Counted from the stretch's first letter, positions 38,181-47,629 are shown. The stretch: DNA of 64,000 nucleotides from Pseudomonas sp. H9 (GCF_004353925.1 NZ_SMOK01000025.1:1-64000), one strand, 5' to 3'. Made by a program: numbers and translations. The notes: generated from the sequence alone by a model not told the origin.

Positions 38181-39521
38181 ATGAGCAGAAAATACTTTGG
38201 TACCGACGGCATCCGTGGCCGCGTCGGCGAATACCCGATCACACCTGACTTTATGCTCAAGCTCGGCTGGGCTGCCGGTATGGCGTTCCGAAAGCAGGGT
38301 GCTTGCCGGGTTCTGGTGGGTAAAGACACACGAATTTCCGGTTACATGTTTGAGTCTGCCCTGGAGGCTGGTTTGTCCGCTGCAGGCGCAGATGTGATGC
38401 TGCTCGGGCCGATGCCAACCCCGGCCATTGCCTATCTGACACGTACTTTCCACGCCGAAGCCGGCATTGTCATCAGTGCTTCGCATAACCCGCACGATGA
38501 CAACGGCATCAAGTTTTTCTCCGGTCAGGGCACCAAGCTGCCAGATGAAGTCGAGAAAATGATCGAAGAATTGCTCGATCAGCCGATGACTGTGGTGGAG
38601 TCGAGCAAGCTCGGTAAAGTGTCGCGCATCAATGACGCCGCTGGTCGCTACATCGAATTCTGTAAAAGCAGTGTGCCAACCAGCACCGATTTTGCCGGCC
38701 TCAAGCTGGTGGTCGATTGTGCGCATGGGGCTACCTACAAAGTGGCGCCAAGCGTGTTCCGTGAGCTCGGCGCCAGTGTCACTGTGCTGTCGGCGCAGCC
38801 GGATGGTCTGAATATCAACGAAAACTGCGGCTCGACCCACATCGAGTCGCTGCAGGCGGCGGTTCTGGTCGGCCATGCCGATCTGGGTATTGCCTTTGAT
38901 GGCGACGGCGACCGGGTGCTGATGGTAGACCATACCGGGGCAATCGTTGATGGTGATGAGTTGCTGTACATCATCGCTCGCGACCTGCAAGAGCGCGGCA
39001 AACTTCAGGGTGGGGTGGTTGGCACCCTGATGAGCAACCTGGGCCTGGAGCTGGCGCTGAAAGATCTCGACATTCCGTTCGTTCGCGCCAAGGTGGGCGA
39101 CCGCTATGTGATGGCCGAGCTGTTGGAGCGCGAGTGGGTGCTCGGGGGCGAGAACTCCGGGCATGTGGTGTGCTTCAACCACACCACCACGGGCGATGCG
39201 ATCATTGCCGCGCTGCAGGTGCTGATGGCCCTCAAGCGCCGTGATGAGACGCTTGCTCATGCGCGCCAGGGGTTGCGCAAGTGCCCGCAAGTGCTGATCA
39301 ATGTGCGCTTTGGTGCAAGCAAGGTTGACCCGCTGGAGCATCCGGCGGTGAAGGAAGCCAGCGCCCGGGTAACCGAGGAAATGGCTGGGCGTGGTCGCGT
39401 GTTGTTGCGCAAGTCCGGAACAGAGCCGCTGGTGCGTGTAATGGTCGAAGGTGACGACGAAAGTCAGGTTCGCGCGCACGCTGAAGCCCTGGCAAAACTG
39501 GTAAGTGAAGTTTGCGTTTGA
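38181..39521 (+). CDS. glmM: phosphoglucosamine mutase GlmM, 446 aa
   Basis: GlmM converts glucosamine-6-phosphate to glucosamine-1-phosphate for peptidoglycan and LPS. The phosphoserine loop GIVISASHNPHDDNG has the active serine at about S101. The metal-binding loop DGDGDRVLM and sugar-binding GGENSGHV follow, and RKSGTEPLVRVMVEG marks the C-terminal domain. Length is normal. Confidence 0.98.
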   Translation: MSRKYFGTDGIRGRVGEYPITPDFMLKLGWAAGMAFRKQGACRVLVGKDTRISGYMFESALEAGLSAAGADVMLLGPMPTPAIAYLTRTFHAEAGIVISASHNPHDDNGIKFFSGQGTKLPDEVEKMIEELLDQPMTVVESSKLGKVSRINDAAGRYIEFCKSSVPTSTDFAGLKLVVDCAHGATYKVAPSVFRELGASVTVLSAQPDGLNINENCGSTHIESLQAAVLVGHADLGIAFDGDGDRVLMVDHTGAIVDGDELLYIIARDLQERGKLQGGVVGTLMSNLGLELALKDLDIPFVRAKVGDRYVMAELLEREWVLGGENSGHVVCFNHTTTGDAIIAALQVLMALKRRDETLAHARQGLRKCPQVLINVRFGASKVDPLEHPAVKEASARVTEEMAGRGRVLLRKSGTEPLVRVMVEGDDESQVRAHAEALAKLVSEVCV

Positions 39522-39587
39522 AATACGCTTGCCAGCAGTGATCGGGTTGGGTAACATCTGCGCCCACTTTGACCGACGAGGTAAAGC

Positions 39588-40343
39588 ATGCGTCGCCCTA
39601 TGGTAGCTGGTAACTGGAAGATGCACGGTACCCGCGCCAGCGTCGCTGAGCTGATCAAGGGTTTGAGTAATCAGACCTTGCCGAGCGGTGTTGAGGTCGC
39701 GGTGTTTCCTCCCTTGCTGTACATCAACCAGGTGGTTGAAGGGTTGCAAGGAAAGTCGATCGCCGTTGGCGCTCAGAATTCTGCGGTACAGCCTGAACAA
39801 GGCGCATTGACCGGTGAAATTGCACCGAGTCAGTTGGTTGAGTCAGGTTGCGAACTGGTACTGATTGGGCACTCGGAGCGCCGCCAGATCATTGGCGAGA
39901 GTGATGAGGTTCTCAATCGCAAGTTCGCTGCGGCACAGGCTTGTGGTTTGAAGCCAGTGCTCTGTGTAGGGGAAACCCTCGAAGAGCGCGAAGCGGGTAA
40001 GACGCTAGAGATTGTTGGGCGTCAGTTGGACAGCGTCATCGAAGCATTCGGTGTCGGTGTTTTCGCCAATGCGGTGATTGCCTATGAGCCTGTATGGGCC
40101 ATCGGTACAGGGCTGACAGCCTCGCCACAGCAGGCTCAGGATGTGCATAAGGCCATTCGTGAGCAGCTGGCGGCAGCGGATCCTGAAGTTGCGAAGAATG
40201 TGCGGCTTCTATACGGCGGCAGCGTGAAGGCGGCCAATGCGGCTGAGCTGTTCGGCATGCCGGATATCGATGGGGGCCTGATTGGTGGGGCTTCCCTGAA
40301 CGCAGACGAATTCGGTGCAATTTGTCGCGCCGCAGGAAACTGA
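39588..40343 (+). CDS. tpiA: triosephosphate isomerase TpiA, 251 aa
   Basis: TpiA interconverts dihydroxyacetone phosphate and glyceraldehyde-3-phosphate. MVAGNWKMHGT holds the catalytic lysine, LIGHSERR the histidine and AYEPVWAIGTG the catalytic glutamate, followed by the loop-7 region LLYGGSVKAANAAEL. GACGAGG precedes the ATG. Confidence 0.98.
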   Translation: MRRPMVAGNWKMHGTRASVAELIKGLSNQTLPSGVEVAVFPPLLYINQVVEGLQGKSIAVGAQNSAVQPEQGALTGEIAPSQLVESGCELVLIGHSERRQIIGESDEVLNRKFAAAQACGLKPVLCVGETLEEREAGKTLEIVGRQLDSVIEAFGVGVFANAVIAYEPVWAIGTGLTASPQQAQDVHKAIREQLAAADPEVAKNVRLLYGGSVKAANAAELFGMPDIDGGLIGGASLNADEFGAICRAAGN

Positions 40344-40346
40344 AAA

Positions 40347-40733
40347 ATGCTGGAAACAGTGATCGTTGTGTTTCATCTGTTGGGCGCACTGGGTTTGGTA
40401 GTGCTGGTGTTGCTGCAACAGGGTAAAGGTGCGGAAGCGGGTGCATCTTTCGGCGCAGGTGCTTCAAATACTGTGTTCGGAAGCCAAGGTTCTGCTACCT
40501 TTCTGAGTAAGTTTACTGCTATACTAGCTGCCTCTTTCTTCTTAACTGCTCTTGGGTTAGGATACTTTGCTAAAGAGAAAGCTCATGAGCTGACTCAAGT
40601 AGGGTTGCCAGATCCAGCGGTACTTGAAGTGAAGCAGCAAAAACCGGCAACAGATGATGTACCGGTGCTCCAGGAGCAGAAGGGCGAAGCCACTAACACT
40701 GGCGATGTTCCTCCAGCTCAAGAGCAGAAGTAA
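40347..40733 (+). CDS. secG: preprotein translocase subunit SecG, 128 aa
   Basis: SecG is a small inner-membrane partner of SecYE. It has two hydrophobic helices (LETVIVVFHLLGALGLVVLVLLQQGK and FTAILAASFFLTALGLGYFAK) around the conserved GASFGAGASNTVFGSQGSATFLSK loop. A hydrophilic Gln/Glu/Pro-rich tail of about 45 residues follows. It begins 3 bases after the tpiA stop and is followed by tRNA-Leu, as in E. coli (secG-leuU). Confidence 0.97.
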   Translation: MLETVIVVFHLLGALGLVVLVLLQQGKGAEAGASFGAGASNTVFGSQGSATFLSKFTAILAASFFLTALGLGYFAKEKAHELTQVGLPDPAVLEVKQQKPATDDVPVLQEQKGEATNTGDVPPAQEQK

Positions 40734-40752
40734 CGGGTTTCAAAGTAGTATT

Positions 40753-40838
40753 GCCGAGGTGGTGGAATTGGTAGACACGCAACCTTGAGGTGGTTGTGCC
40801 CATAGGGTGTAGGGGTTCGAGTCCCCTTCTCGGTACCA
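40753..40838 (+). tRNA. tRNA-Leu, anticodon GAG
   Basis: This 86-nt tRNA has a long variable arm (class II), anticodon loop TTGAGGT flanked by CAACC/GGTTG, T-arm GGGGTTCGAGTCCCC and an encoded CCA. It lies 19 bp after secG and is probably processed from the same transcript. Confidence 0.97.
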
Positions 40839-40851
40839 ATTGAAACAAGAT

Positions 40852-40874
40852 AGCCCGCTACAGCGGGCTTTCTT
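40852..40874 (+). terminator. terminator after tRNA-Leu
   Basis: AGCCCGCT and AGCGGGCT form an 8-bp stem (40852-40869) followed by TTCTT. It would end the tpiA-secG-tRNA-Leu transcript ahead of the initiator tRNA. Confidence 0.8.
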
Positions 40875-40936
40875 GTAGGTGGAGGTTAGATTGACCCTCT
40901 ATAGGGTTCGGTCGTATACTTTCGCCCCAGCTTTGT

Positions 40937-41013
<77 letters not shown>

Positions 41014-41023
41014 GTTTCAGCGG

Positions 41024-41048
41024 AGCCCCTTTTTCAGGGGCTTTTTCT
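41024..41048 (+). terminator. terminator after tRNA-fMet
   Basis: AGCCCCT (41024-41030) and AGGGGCT (41036-41042) form a stem followed by TTTTCTT. It separates the tRNA from the rimP operon, at least in part. Confidence 0.85.
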
Positions 41049-41091
41049 TGGCTGAACAGTCATAACGCCGGTATTCAACGGCGTATCAGGG

Positions 41092-41114
41092 ATGGGCGCT
41101 TTGCCCATTTTTTA
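41092..41114 (+). promoter_or_regulatory. terminator-like hairpin in the rimP leader
   Basis: ATGGGC (41092-41097) and GCCCAT (41103-41108) are followed by a T run (TTTTTTA), 29 bases before the rimP start. It may be a leader attenuator through which NusA tunes its own operon; autoregulation by leader termination is known for nusA in E. coli, and its presence here is inferred. Confidence 0.6.
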
Positions 41115-41142
41115 TTTGCATAGCATGCACGAGGGGGTTCAG

Positions 41143-41601
41143 GTGTCGAGCAAGCTAGAACAGTTGCAGGCCTTGTTGGCCCCGGTGGTCGAGGCTCTTG
41201 GCTATCAATGCTGGGGGATCGAATTCATCTCTCAAGGCAAACATTCGGTCCTGCGTATCTATATCGATAAAGAGGACGGCATTTTGGTTGATGACTGCGC
41301 AATCGTCAGTCACCAAGCCAGCGCCATTCTTGATGTAGAAGATCCAATTTCTTCCGAATATACCCTTGAAGTGTCCTCTCCTGGCATGGATCGCCCACTG
41401 TTCACTTTGGAACAGTACGCTTCGCATGCCGGCGAACAAGTGAAGATCAAGCTGCGCACGCCCTTTGAAGGTCGTCGTAACTTTCAGGGCCTTCTCCGCG
41501 GCGTGGAGGACCAGGATGTGGTTGTTCAGGTAGACAACCAAGAATTCCTGTTGCCGATCGATTCGATCGACAAGGCCAACATTATTCCCAGTTTTGACTG
41601 A
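41143..41601 (+). CDS. rimP: ribosome maturation factor RimP, 152 aa
   Basis: RimP helps 30S subunit maturation. Family segments are LLAPVVEALGYQCWGIEFISQGKHSVLRIYIDKEDG and YTLEVSSPGMDRPLF. The start is GTG at 41143, 5 bases after GAGGGGG, giving a 152-residue protein beginning MSSKLEQLQ. An ATG at 41125 would add six residues but lies upstream of that ribosome binding site. Confidence 0.96.
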   Translation: MSSKLEQLQALLAPVVEALGYQCWGIEFISQGKHSVLRIYIDKEDGILVDDCAIVSHQASAILDVEDPISSEYTLEVSSPGMDRPLFTLEQYASHAGEQVKIKLRTPFEGRRNFQGLLRGVEDQDVVVQVDNQEFLLPIDSIDKANIIPSFD

Positions 41602-41660
41602 GACGTGCCGGATCTCGCGGACCGCGCGGATCCAATGGCTTGCGAAAGGCGAGGCGTACG

Positions 41661-43142
41661 ATGAGCAAAGAAGTACTGCTGGTTGTTGAGTCGGTATCCA
41701 ACGAAAAGGGCGTACCGGCCGGCGTAATTTTTGAAGCGCTGGAAGTGGCACTGGCCACTGCAACCAAAAAACGTTTTGACGACGAAGTCGACCTGCGTGT
41801 GGAAATCAACCGCCACACCGGTAGCTATGAAACCTTCCGTCGCTGGACAGTCGTCGAGGAAAAGGATCTGGACGATCCGGCTATTGAAGTTTGGCCGGCC
41901 AAGATCAAAGACACTCACCCTGAGGCTAAAGTCGGCGACGTGATCGAAGAGAAGATCGAGTCGATCGAATTCGGCCGTATTGCTGCCCAGACCGCCAAGC
42001 AAGTCATTGTCCAGAAGGTCCGTGAAGCCGAGCGCGCTCAAGTGGTCGATGCTTACCGCGAGCGTCTGGGTGAGATCATCTCCGGTACCGTCAAGAAGGT
42101 CACGCGTGACAACGTCATCGTTGACCTGGGCAACAACGCCGAGGCGCTGCTTGCTCGTGAAGATATCATCTCCCGCGAGACATTCCGGGTCGGTGTGCGC
42201 CTGCGCGCCCTGCTCAAGGAAATCCGCACCGAGAACCGTGGCCCGCAGCTGATCCTGTCGCGTACTGCGCCGCAGATGCTGATCGAACTGTTCCGCATCG
42301 AAGTGCCGGAAATCGCCGAGGGCCTGATCGAAGTCATGGCCGCGTCCCGTGATCCGGGTTCGCGTGCCAAAATCGCCGTACGCTCCAAAGACAAGCGCAT
42401 TGACCCGCAAGGTGCCTGTATCGGCATGCGTGGTTCGCGCGTCCAGGCAGTGTCCGGTGAACTGGGCGGCGAACGTGTAGATATCGTCCTGTGGGACGAC
42501 AACCCTGCACAGTTCGTCATCAACGCAATGTCGCCGGCTGAAGTCGCGGCGATCATCGTCGATGAAGATGCCCACGCCATGGACATCGCTGTGGGTGCAG
42601 ACAACCTGGCCCAGGCGATTGGTCGTGGTGGCCAAAACGTGCGTCTTGCCAGCCAGTTGACCGGCTGGACCCTGAACGTGATGACCGAATCGGACATCCA
42701 GGCCAAGCAGCAAGCTGAAACCGGTGACATCCTGCGCAACTTCATCGACGAGCTGGAAGTCGACGAAGAGCTGGCACAGGTGCTGGTCGATGAAGGCTTC
42801 ACCAGCCTGGAAGAGATTGCCTACGTACCGTTGGAAGAAATGCTCAACATCGACGGCTTTGACGAGGAAATCGTCAATGAGCTTCGTGCTCGCGCCAAGG
42901 ATCGCTTGTTGACCAAAGCCATCGCTACTGAGGAAAAGCTGGCAGACGCCCATCCGGCCGAAGACCTGCTCTCGCTTGAGGGTATGGACAAGGATCTGGC
43001 GGCGGAACTGGCGGTGCGCGGCGTAGTTACCCGCGAAGACCTGGCCGAGCAGTCGATTGACGACCTGCTCGACATCGACGGCATCGACGAAGAGCGTGCC
43101 GGCAAGTTGATCATGGCCGCCCGAGCCCACTGGTTCGAGTAA
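41661..43142 (+). CDS. nusA: transcription elongation/termination factor NusA, 493 aa
   Basis: NusA binds RNA polymerase and modulates pausing, termination and antitermination. The N-terminal domain (about 1-130) is followed by an S1 domain (GEIISGTVKKVTRDNVIVDLG), two KH domains (DPQGACIGMRGSRVQAVSGELGGERVDIV; AIGRGGQNVRLASQLTG) and two C-terminal acidic repeats (about 365-490). The ATG at 41661 gives MSKEVLLVVESVSNEK; the open frame starts a few codons earlier. Confidence 0.98.
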   Translation: MSKEVLLVVESVSNEKGVPAGVIFEALEVALATATKKRFDDEVDLRVEINRHTGSYETFRRWTVVEEKDLDDPAIEVWPAKIKDTHPEAKVGDVIEEKIESIEFGRIAAQTAKQVIVQKVREAERAQVVDAYRERLGEIISGTVKKVTRDNVIVDLGNNAEALLAREDIISRETFRVGVRLRALLKEIRTENRGPQLILSRTAPQMLIELFRIEVPEIAEGLIEVMAASRDPGSRAKIAVRSKDKRIDPQGACIGMRGSRVQAVSGELGGERVDIVLWDDNPAQFVINAMSPAEVAAIIVDEDAHAMDIAVGADNLAQAIGRGGQNVRLASQLTGWTLNVMTESDIQAKQQAETGDILRNFIDELEVDEELAQVLVDEGFTSLEEIAYVPLEEMLNIDGFDEEIVNELRARAKDRLLTKAIATEEKLADAHPAEDLLSLEGMDKDLAAELAVRGVVTREDLAEQSIDDLLDIDGIDEERAGKLIMAARAHWFE

Positions 43143-43169
43143 TTAGGCGCGGCCTGAGGAGAGAAGTGC

Positions 43170-45686
43170 ATGACGCAAGTCACGGTGAAAGAATTGGCCC
43201 AAGAGGTCGCTGCACCGGTAGAGCGCCTGCTGCAGCAGATGCGTGAGGCAGGTCTGCCGCACACCGACGCCGGTCAGGTAGTGACCGACAATGAGAAGCA
43301 GGCTCTGCTGGCTCATTTGAAGAGCAGCCACAAGGCGAAAGTGGAAGAACCGCGCAAGATTACCTTGCAGCGCAAGACCACCAGCACCCTGCGTGTTGCC
43401 GGTAGCAAAAGCATCAGCGTAGAAGTACGCAAGAAGAAGGTATTCGTTCAGCGCAGCCCGGAAGAAATCCAGGCCGAGCAGAAGCGTGAGCTGGAAGAGC
43501 GCCGTGCAGCCGAGAATGCTGCGCGTGAAAAAGCCGACGCTGAAGCACGTCAACGTGCCGAAGAAGAAGCCCGCCGTCAGGCTCCGGCCGCACCAGCAGC
43601 CCCTGCTGCACCTGCGGCTGCTGCTCCGGTTGCCCCGGCGCCTGCCCCGGTGATCGAGGCTGCCGAAGCCGCTCCGGCGCCGGTTGCCGAGCGCAAGAAA
43701 GACGATGCGCGTCGCAACGACAAGTCGCGTGACGAAGAGCGTCGTGGCGGTGAGCGCCGCAACGAAGCACCGCGCGTTTCGGTCAAGGTCAAGGAAAAGG
43801 AAAAGGCGCCAACGCCGCGTGCTGCTCCGCGTACCACCGACGAGGAAAGCGATGGCTTCCGTCGCGGCGGTCGTGGCAAAAGCAAGCCGAAGAAGCGTAA
43901 CGCCCACGGCTTCCAGAGCCCGACTGGCCCAGTCATTCGTGACGTGCAGATCGGCGAGACCATCACGGTTTCCGACCTGGCGAACCAGATGTCCGTCAAG
44001 GGCGCCGAAGTCGTCAAGTTCATGTTCAAGCTGGGTACTCCAGTCACCATCAACCAGGTGCTCGACCAGGAGACCGCACAGCTGGTCGCCGAAGAGCTGG
44101 GCCACAAGGTCACCCTGATCAGCGACACCGCCCTGGAAGACTCCCTGGCTGAATCGCTGAAGTTTGAAGGCGAGACCGAGACCCGTGCACCGGTTGTGAC
44201 CGTAATGGGTCACGTTGACCATGGTAAAACCTCGCTGCTCGACTATATCCGTCGTGCCAAGGTCGCTGCCGGCGAAGCCGGTGGTATCACCCAGCACATC
44301 GGTGCTTACCACGTAGAAACCGACCGCGGTATGGTCACGTTCCTCGACACCCCGGGCCACGCAGCGTTTACCGCCATGCGTGCACGTGGTGCCAAGGCCA
44401 CCGACATCGTGATCCTCGTGGTCGCGGCGGACGATGGTGTGATGCCGCAAACCCGTGAAGCTGTCCAGCACGCCAAGGCTGCTGGTGTTCCACTGGTTGT
44501 TGCAGTGAACAAGATCGACAAGCCAGGTGCTGACCTCGATCGCATCCGTAACGAACTGTCCGTCGAAGGCGTAACGTCTGAGGACTGGGGTGGAGACACG
44601 CCGTTCGTCAAGGTTTCCGCGAAGATGGGTACTGGTGTCGACGAACTGCTCGAAGCGGTACTGCTGCAAGCCGAGATCCTTGAGCTCAAGGCCACCCCAT
44701 CGGCTCCAGGCCGTGGTGTTGTCGTTGAATCGCGTCTGGACAAAGGCCGCGGTCCAGTAGCTACCGTGCTGGTTCAAGACGGTACCCTGCGTCAGGGCGA
44801 TATGGTTCTGTGTGGTTCGAACTACGGCCGTGTACGTGCCATGCTCGACGAAAACGGCAAGCCTGTTAAAGAAGCCGGCCCAGCCATTCCGGTCGAGATC
44901 CTCGGCCTGGACGGTACCCCGGATGCGGGTGACGAGCTGTCGGTAGTGGCGGACGAGAAGAAAGCCCGTGAAGTTGCCCTGTTCCGTCAAGGCAAGTTCC
45001 GTGAAGTCAAACTGGCTCGCGCACATGCTGGCAAACTCGAAAACATCTTCGAGAGCATGGGCCAGGAAGAGAAGAAGACCCTCAACATCGTTCTCAAGAC
45101 CGATGTACGAGGCACGCTCGAAGCGCTGCAGGGCTCCCTGGGTGGCCTGGGCAACGACGAAGTGCAGGTGCGTGTGATCGGCGGCGGTGTCGGTGGTATC
45201 ACCGAAAGCGACGCTAACCTGGCACTGGCTTCCAATGCAGTACTGTTCGGCTTCAACGTGCGTGCCGATGCCGGCGCGCGCAAGATCGTCGAACAGGAAG
45301 GTCTGGATATGCGTTACTACAACGTGATCTACGACATCATTGAAGACGTCAAGAAAGCCCTCACCGGTATGCTCGGTAGCGATGTCCGCGAGAACATCCT
45401 GGGCGTTGCCGAAGTGCGTGACGTGTTCCGTTCGCCGAAGTTCGGCGCCATCGCTGGCTGTATGGTCATCGAGGGTACCGTGTACCGCAACCGTCCGATC
45501 CGCGTACTGCGCGAAGACGTGGTGATCTTCGAAGGCGAGCTGGAATCGCTGCGTCGCTTCAAAGACGATGCCTCCGAAGTGCGTAACGGCATGGAGTGCG
45601 GTATCGGCGTGAAGAGCTACAACGACGTCAAAGTCGGCGACAAGATCGAAGTCTTCGAGAAAGTCCAAGTGGCTCGTACGCTCTAA
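43170..45686 (+). CDS. infB: translation initiation factor IF-2, 838 aa
   Basis: IF-2 is the GTPase that places initiator tRNA on the 30S subunit. The N-terminal IF2_N domain (about 1-50) is followed by a charged and Ala/Pro-rich linker (about 80-250), a second IF2_N repeat, then the G domain with GHVDHGKT (347-354), DTPGHAAF and NKIDKPG. Domains II-IV follow. It follows nusA by 27 bases. The E. coli gene has internal starts; I did not assign one here. Confidence 0.98.
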   Translation: MTQVTVKELAQEVAAPVERLLQQMREAGLPHTDAGQVVTDNEKQALLAHLKSSHKAKVEEPRKITLQRKTTSTLRVAGSKSISVEVRKKKVFVQRSPEEIQAEQKRELEERRAAENAAREKADAEARQRAEEEARRQAPAAPAAPAAPAAAAPVAPAPAPVIEAAEAAPAPVAERKKDDARRNDKSRDEERRGGERRNEAPRVSVKVKEKEKAPTPRAAPRTTDEESDGFRRGGRGKSKPKKRNAHGFQSPTGPVIRDVQIGETITVSDLANQMSVKGAEVVKFMFKLGTPVTINQVLDQETAQLVAEELGHKVTLISDTALEDSLAESLKFEGETETRAPVVTVMGHVDHGKTSLLDYIRRAKVAAGEAGGITQHIGAYHVETDRGMVTFLDTPGHAAFTAMRARGAKATDIVILVVAADDGVMPQTREAVQHAKAAGVPLVVAVNKIDKPGADLDRIRNELSVEGVTSEDWGGDTPFVKVSAKMGTGVDELLEAVLLQAEILELKATPSAPGRGVVVESRLDKGRGPVATVLVQDGTLRQGDMVLCGSNYGRVRAMLDENGKPVKEAGPAIPVEILGLDGTPDAGDELSVVADEKKAREVALFRQGKFREVKLARAHAGKLENIFESMGQEEKKTLNIVLKTDVRGTLEALQGSLGGLGNDEVQVRVIGGGVGGITESDANLALASNAVLFGFNVRADAGARKIVEQEGLDMRYYNVIYDIIEDVKKALTGMLGSDVRENILGVAEVRDVFRSPKFGAIAGCMVIEGTVYRNRPIRVLREDVVIFEGELESLRRFKDDASEVRNGMECGIGVKSYNDVKVGDKIEVFEKVQVARTL

Positions 45687-45747
45687 GCATCGAGCATGGG
45701 AGATGCGAAACGCCCGTCACACGGCGGTCGTCAGCGCCTCTGAACGC

Positions 45748-45782
45748 AACGCCCGATCAGGCCTCCGCCTGGTCGGGCGTTT
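45748..45782 (+). other. intergenic hairpin between infB and rbfA
   Basis: AACGCCCGATCAGG pairs with CCTGGTCGGGCGTT (one G-U) around a 6-base loop. Only two T residues follow, so it may be a partial terminator or a processing site rather than a full stop. Confidence 0.55.
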
Positions 45783-45807
45783 GCCGCTTTAGTTACAGGT
45801 AGCAAAA

Positions 45808-46206
45808 ATGGCAAAAGAATATAGCCGTACCCAACGCATTGGCGATCAGATGCAGCGTGAGCTGGCGCAATTGATTCGTCGCGAAGTCAAAGATCCACGT
45901 GTCGGCCTGGTGACCATCACCGCTGTCGACGTTAGCCGCGATGTTGGTCACGCCAAGGTGTACATCACTGTGATGGGCGCGGACGGTACTGAAGACATCA
46001 AGCAAAGCCTCAAGGTGCTCAACGCCGCTGCAGGTTTCCTGCGTATGCAATTGGGCAAGGAAATGAAATTGCGCAGCGTGCCGCAACTGCACTTCCATTA
46101 CGACGAAAGCGTTACCCGCGGTGCCCACCTGTCGGCACTGATCGAGCGTGCAGTTGCCGAAGACAACCTGCACCAGGACGCCGATACTCCGGACACCAAG
46201 GAGTAA
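45808..46206 (+). CDS. rbfA: ribosome-binding factor A, 132 aa
   Basis: RbfA binds the 30S subunit during late maturation and cold adaptation. The KH-like protein starts MAKEYSRTQRIGDQMQRELAQLIRREVKDPRVG and has the conserved VPQLHFHYDES segment. It follows infB and runs into truB with a 3-base gap. Confidence 0.97.
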   Translation: MAKEYSRTQRIGDQMQRELAQLIRREVKDPRVGLVTITAVDVSRDVGHAKVYITVMGADGTEDIKQSLKVLNAAAGFLRMQLGKEMKLRSVPQLHFHYDESVTRGAHLSALIERAVAEDNLHQDADTPDTKE

Positions 46207-46209
46207 GCG

Positions 46210-47127
46210 GTGGCCCAGGTCAAACGAATTCGTCGTAACGTCAGCGGTATCATTCTGCTCGACAAGCCGTTGGGCTTTACTTCCAACGCTGCCTTGCAGA
46301 AGGTTCGCTGGCTCCTCAATGCCGAGAAGGCCGGCCATACCGGCAGTCTCGACCCGTTGGCCAGTGGCGTGCTGCCACTGTGCTTCGGTGAGGCCACCAA
46401 GTTTTCCCAGTACCTGCTCGACTCCGACAAGGGGTACGAGACGGTGATGCAACTGGGGCAGACCACCACCACGGGCGACGCCGAAGGTGAGGTGCTGCAA
46501 ACCCGCGATGTGACCGTTGGTCGCGCCGAAATTGAAGCGGTTCTGCCACAATTTCGTGGTGAAATCAGTCAGATACCGCCGATGTACTCGGCCCTCAAGC
46601 GCGATGGTCAGCCGTTGTACAAGCTGGCGCGTGCAGGGGAAGTAGTGGAGCGTGAAGCGCGTTCTGTTACTATTAACCGCTTGGAGCTGCTCGAGTGCGA
46701 CGGCACCCGGGTTCGCCTCTCGGTTGGTTGCAGTAAAGGTACCTACATCCGCACTCTGGTCGAAGACATCGGCGAGCTGTTGGGATGTGGCGCCTATGTT
46801 GCCGAATTGCGTCGTACTCACGCCGGGCCGTTCGAGCTGGCACAGACCGTGACCCTCGAAGAACTCGAAGCGGTCCACGCTGAAGGTGGCAATGAAGCGG
46901 TAGATCGCTTCCTGATGCCTTCCGACAGCGGTCTGCAAGACTGGCCTTTGCTGCAGTTCTCCGAGCACAGTGCGTTTTACTGGCTGCATGGTCAGCCGGT
47001 CAGAGCCCCCGATGCGCCGAAGTTCGGTATGGTCCGGGTGCAAGATCACAACGGTCGCTTCATCGGTATCGGTGAAGTGAGCGAAGACGGGCGCATTGCG
47101 CCACGTCGACTGATTCGGTCGGAATGA
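46210..47127 (+). CDS. truB: tRNA pseudouridine-55 synthase TruB, 305 aa
   Basis: TruB makes pseudouridine 55 in the T-arm of tRNAs. The catalytic Asp is D48 in HTGSLDPLASGVLP. KPLGFTSN and a C-terminal PUA-like region (about 250-305) are also visible. The start is GTG at 46210, three bases past the rbfA stop; the protein begins MAQVKRIRRNVSG. Confidence 0.97.
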   Translation: MAQVKRIRRNVSGIILLDKPLGFTSNAALQKVRWLLNAEKAGHTGSLDPLASGVLPLCFGEATKFSQYLLDSDKGYETVMQLGQTTTTGDAEGEVLQTRDVTVGRAEIEAVLPQFRGEISQIPPMYSALKRDGQPLYKLARAGEVVEREARSVTINRLELLECDGTRVRLSVGCSKGTYIRTLVEDIGELLGCGAYVAELRRTHAGPFELAQTVTLEELEAVHAEGGNEAVDRFLMPSDSGLQDWPLLQFSEHSAFYWLHGQPVRAPDAPKFGMVRVQDHNGRFIGIGEVSEDGRIAPRRLIRSE

Positions 47128-47239
47128 TCGAAACCTTCAGTAGCAGGCTACGGCCTGGTGCTGGTGGTAAAGAGGATGGCTGTTAATAGGCATGGTCATG
47201 CCTCACTTTATGAATACAGGGATTTGTCCCTGGCCTATT

Positions 47240-47261
47240 GGAAACCGTTTGTTCGGTTTCC
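47240..47261 (+). promoter_or_regulatory. hairpin in the rpsO leader
   Basis: GGAAACCG and CGGTTTCC form a perfect 8-bp stem around TTTGTT, ending 19 bases before the rpsO ATG. S15 is known to repress its own translation through leader structures in several bacteria; this hairpin is a candidate, inferred from position. Confidence 0.5.
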
Positions 47262-47280
47262 CTTGATTTGGAGAAGCCAG

Positions 47281-47550
47281 ATGGCACTCAGCGTTGAAGA
47301 AAAAGCTCAGATCGTTGCCGACTACCAGCAAGCTGCCGGTGACACCGGTAGCCCAGAAGTGCAAGTTGCACTGCTGACCGCCAACATCAACAAGCTGCAA
47401 GGCCACTTCAAGGCCAACGGCAAAGACCACCACTCCCGTCGTGGTCTGATCCGTATGGTTAACCAGCGTCGTAAGCTGCTGGACTACCTGAAGGGCAAAG
47501 ACACCACTCGTTACAGCGCCCTGATCGGTCGCCTGGGTCTGCGTCGCTAA
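47281..47550 (+). CDS. rpsO: 30S ribosomal protein S15, 89 aa
   Basis: S15 is a primary binder of 16S rRNA. The 89-residue helical protein has the family sequences GDTGSPEVQVALLTANINKLQGHFK and HHSRRGLIRMVNQRRKLLDYL. The ATG at 47281 follows GGAGAAGCCAG; the upstream open frame is leader RNA. Confidence 0.98.
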   Translation: MALSVEEKAQIVADYQQAAGDTGSPEVQVALLTANINKLQGHFKANGKDHHSRRGLIRMVNQRRKLLDYLKGKDTTRYSALIGRLGLRR

Positions 47551-47575
47551 TAGCGGCCTGGCCAGTGGTGTGCAC

Positions 47576-47629
47576 GGCGTGCTGCATTCATCGCTTCCGG
47601 TGCCTGGCATCGGAAGCGATGAGCACGCC
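47576..47629 (+). other. long interrupted hairpin between rpsO and pnp
   Basis: An inner perfect 10-bp stem, ATCGCTTCCG/CGGAAGCGAT (47590-47620), is extended by GGCGTGCT/AGCACGCC (47576-47629) across an internal loop. There is no T run. In E. coli the same gap carries an RNase III site through which PNPase controls its own mRNA; this structure is a plausible counterpart. The rest of 47,630-47,800 shows no gene. Confidence 0.65.
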
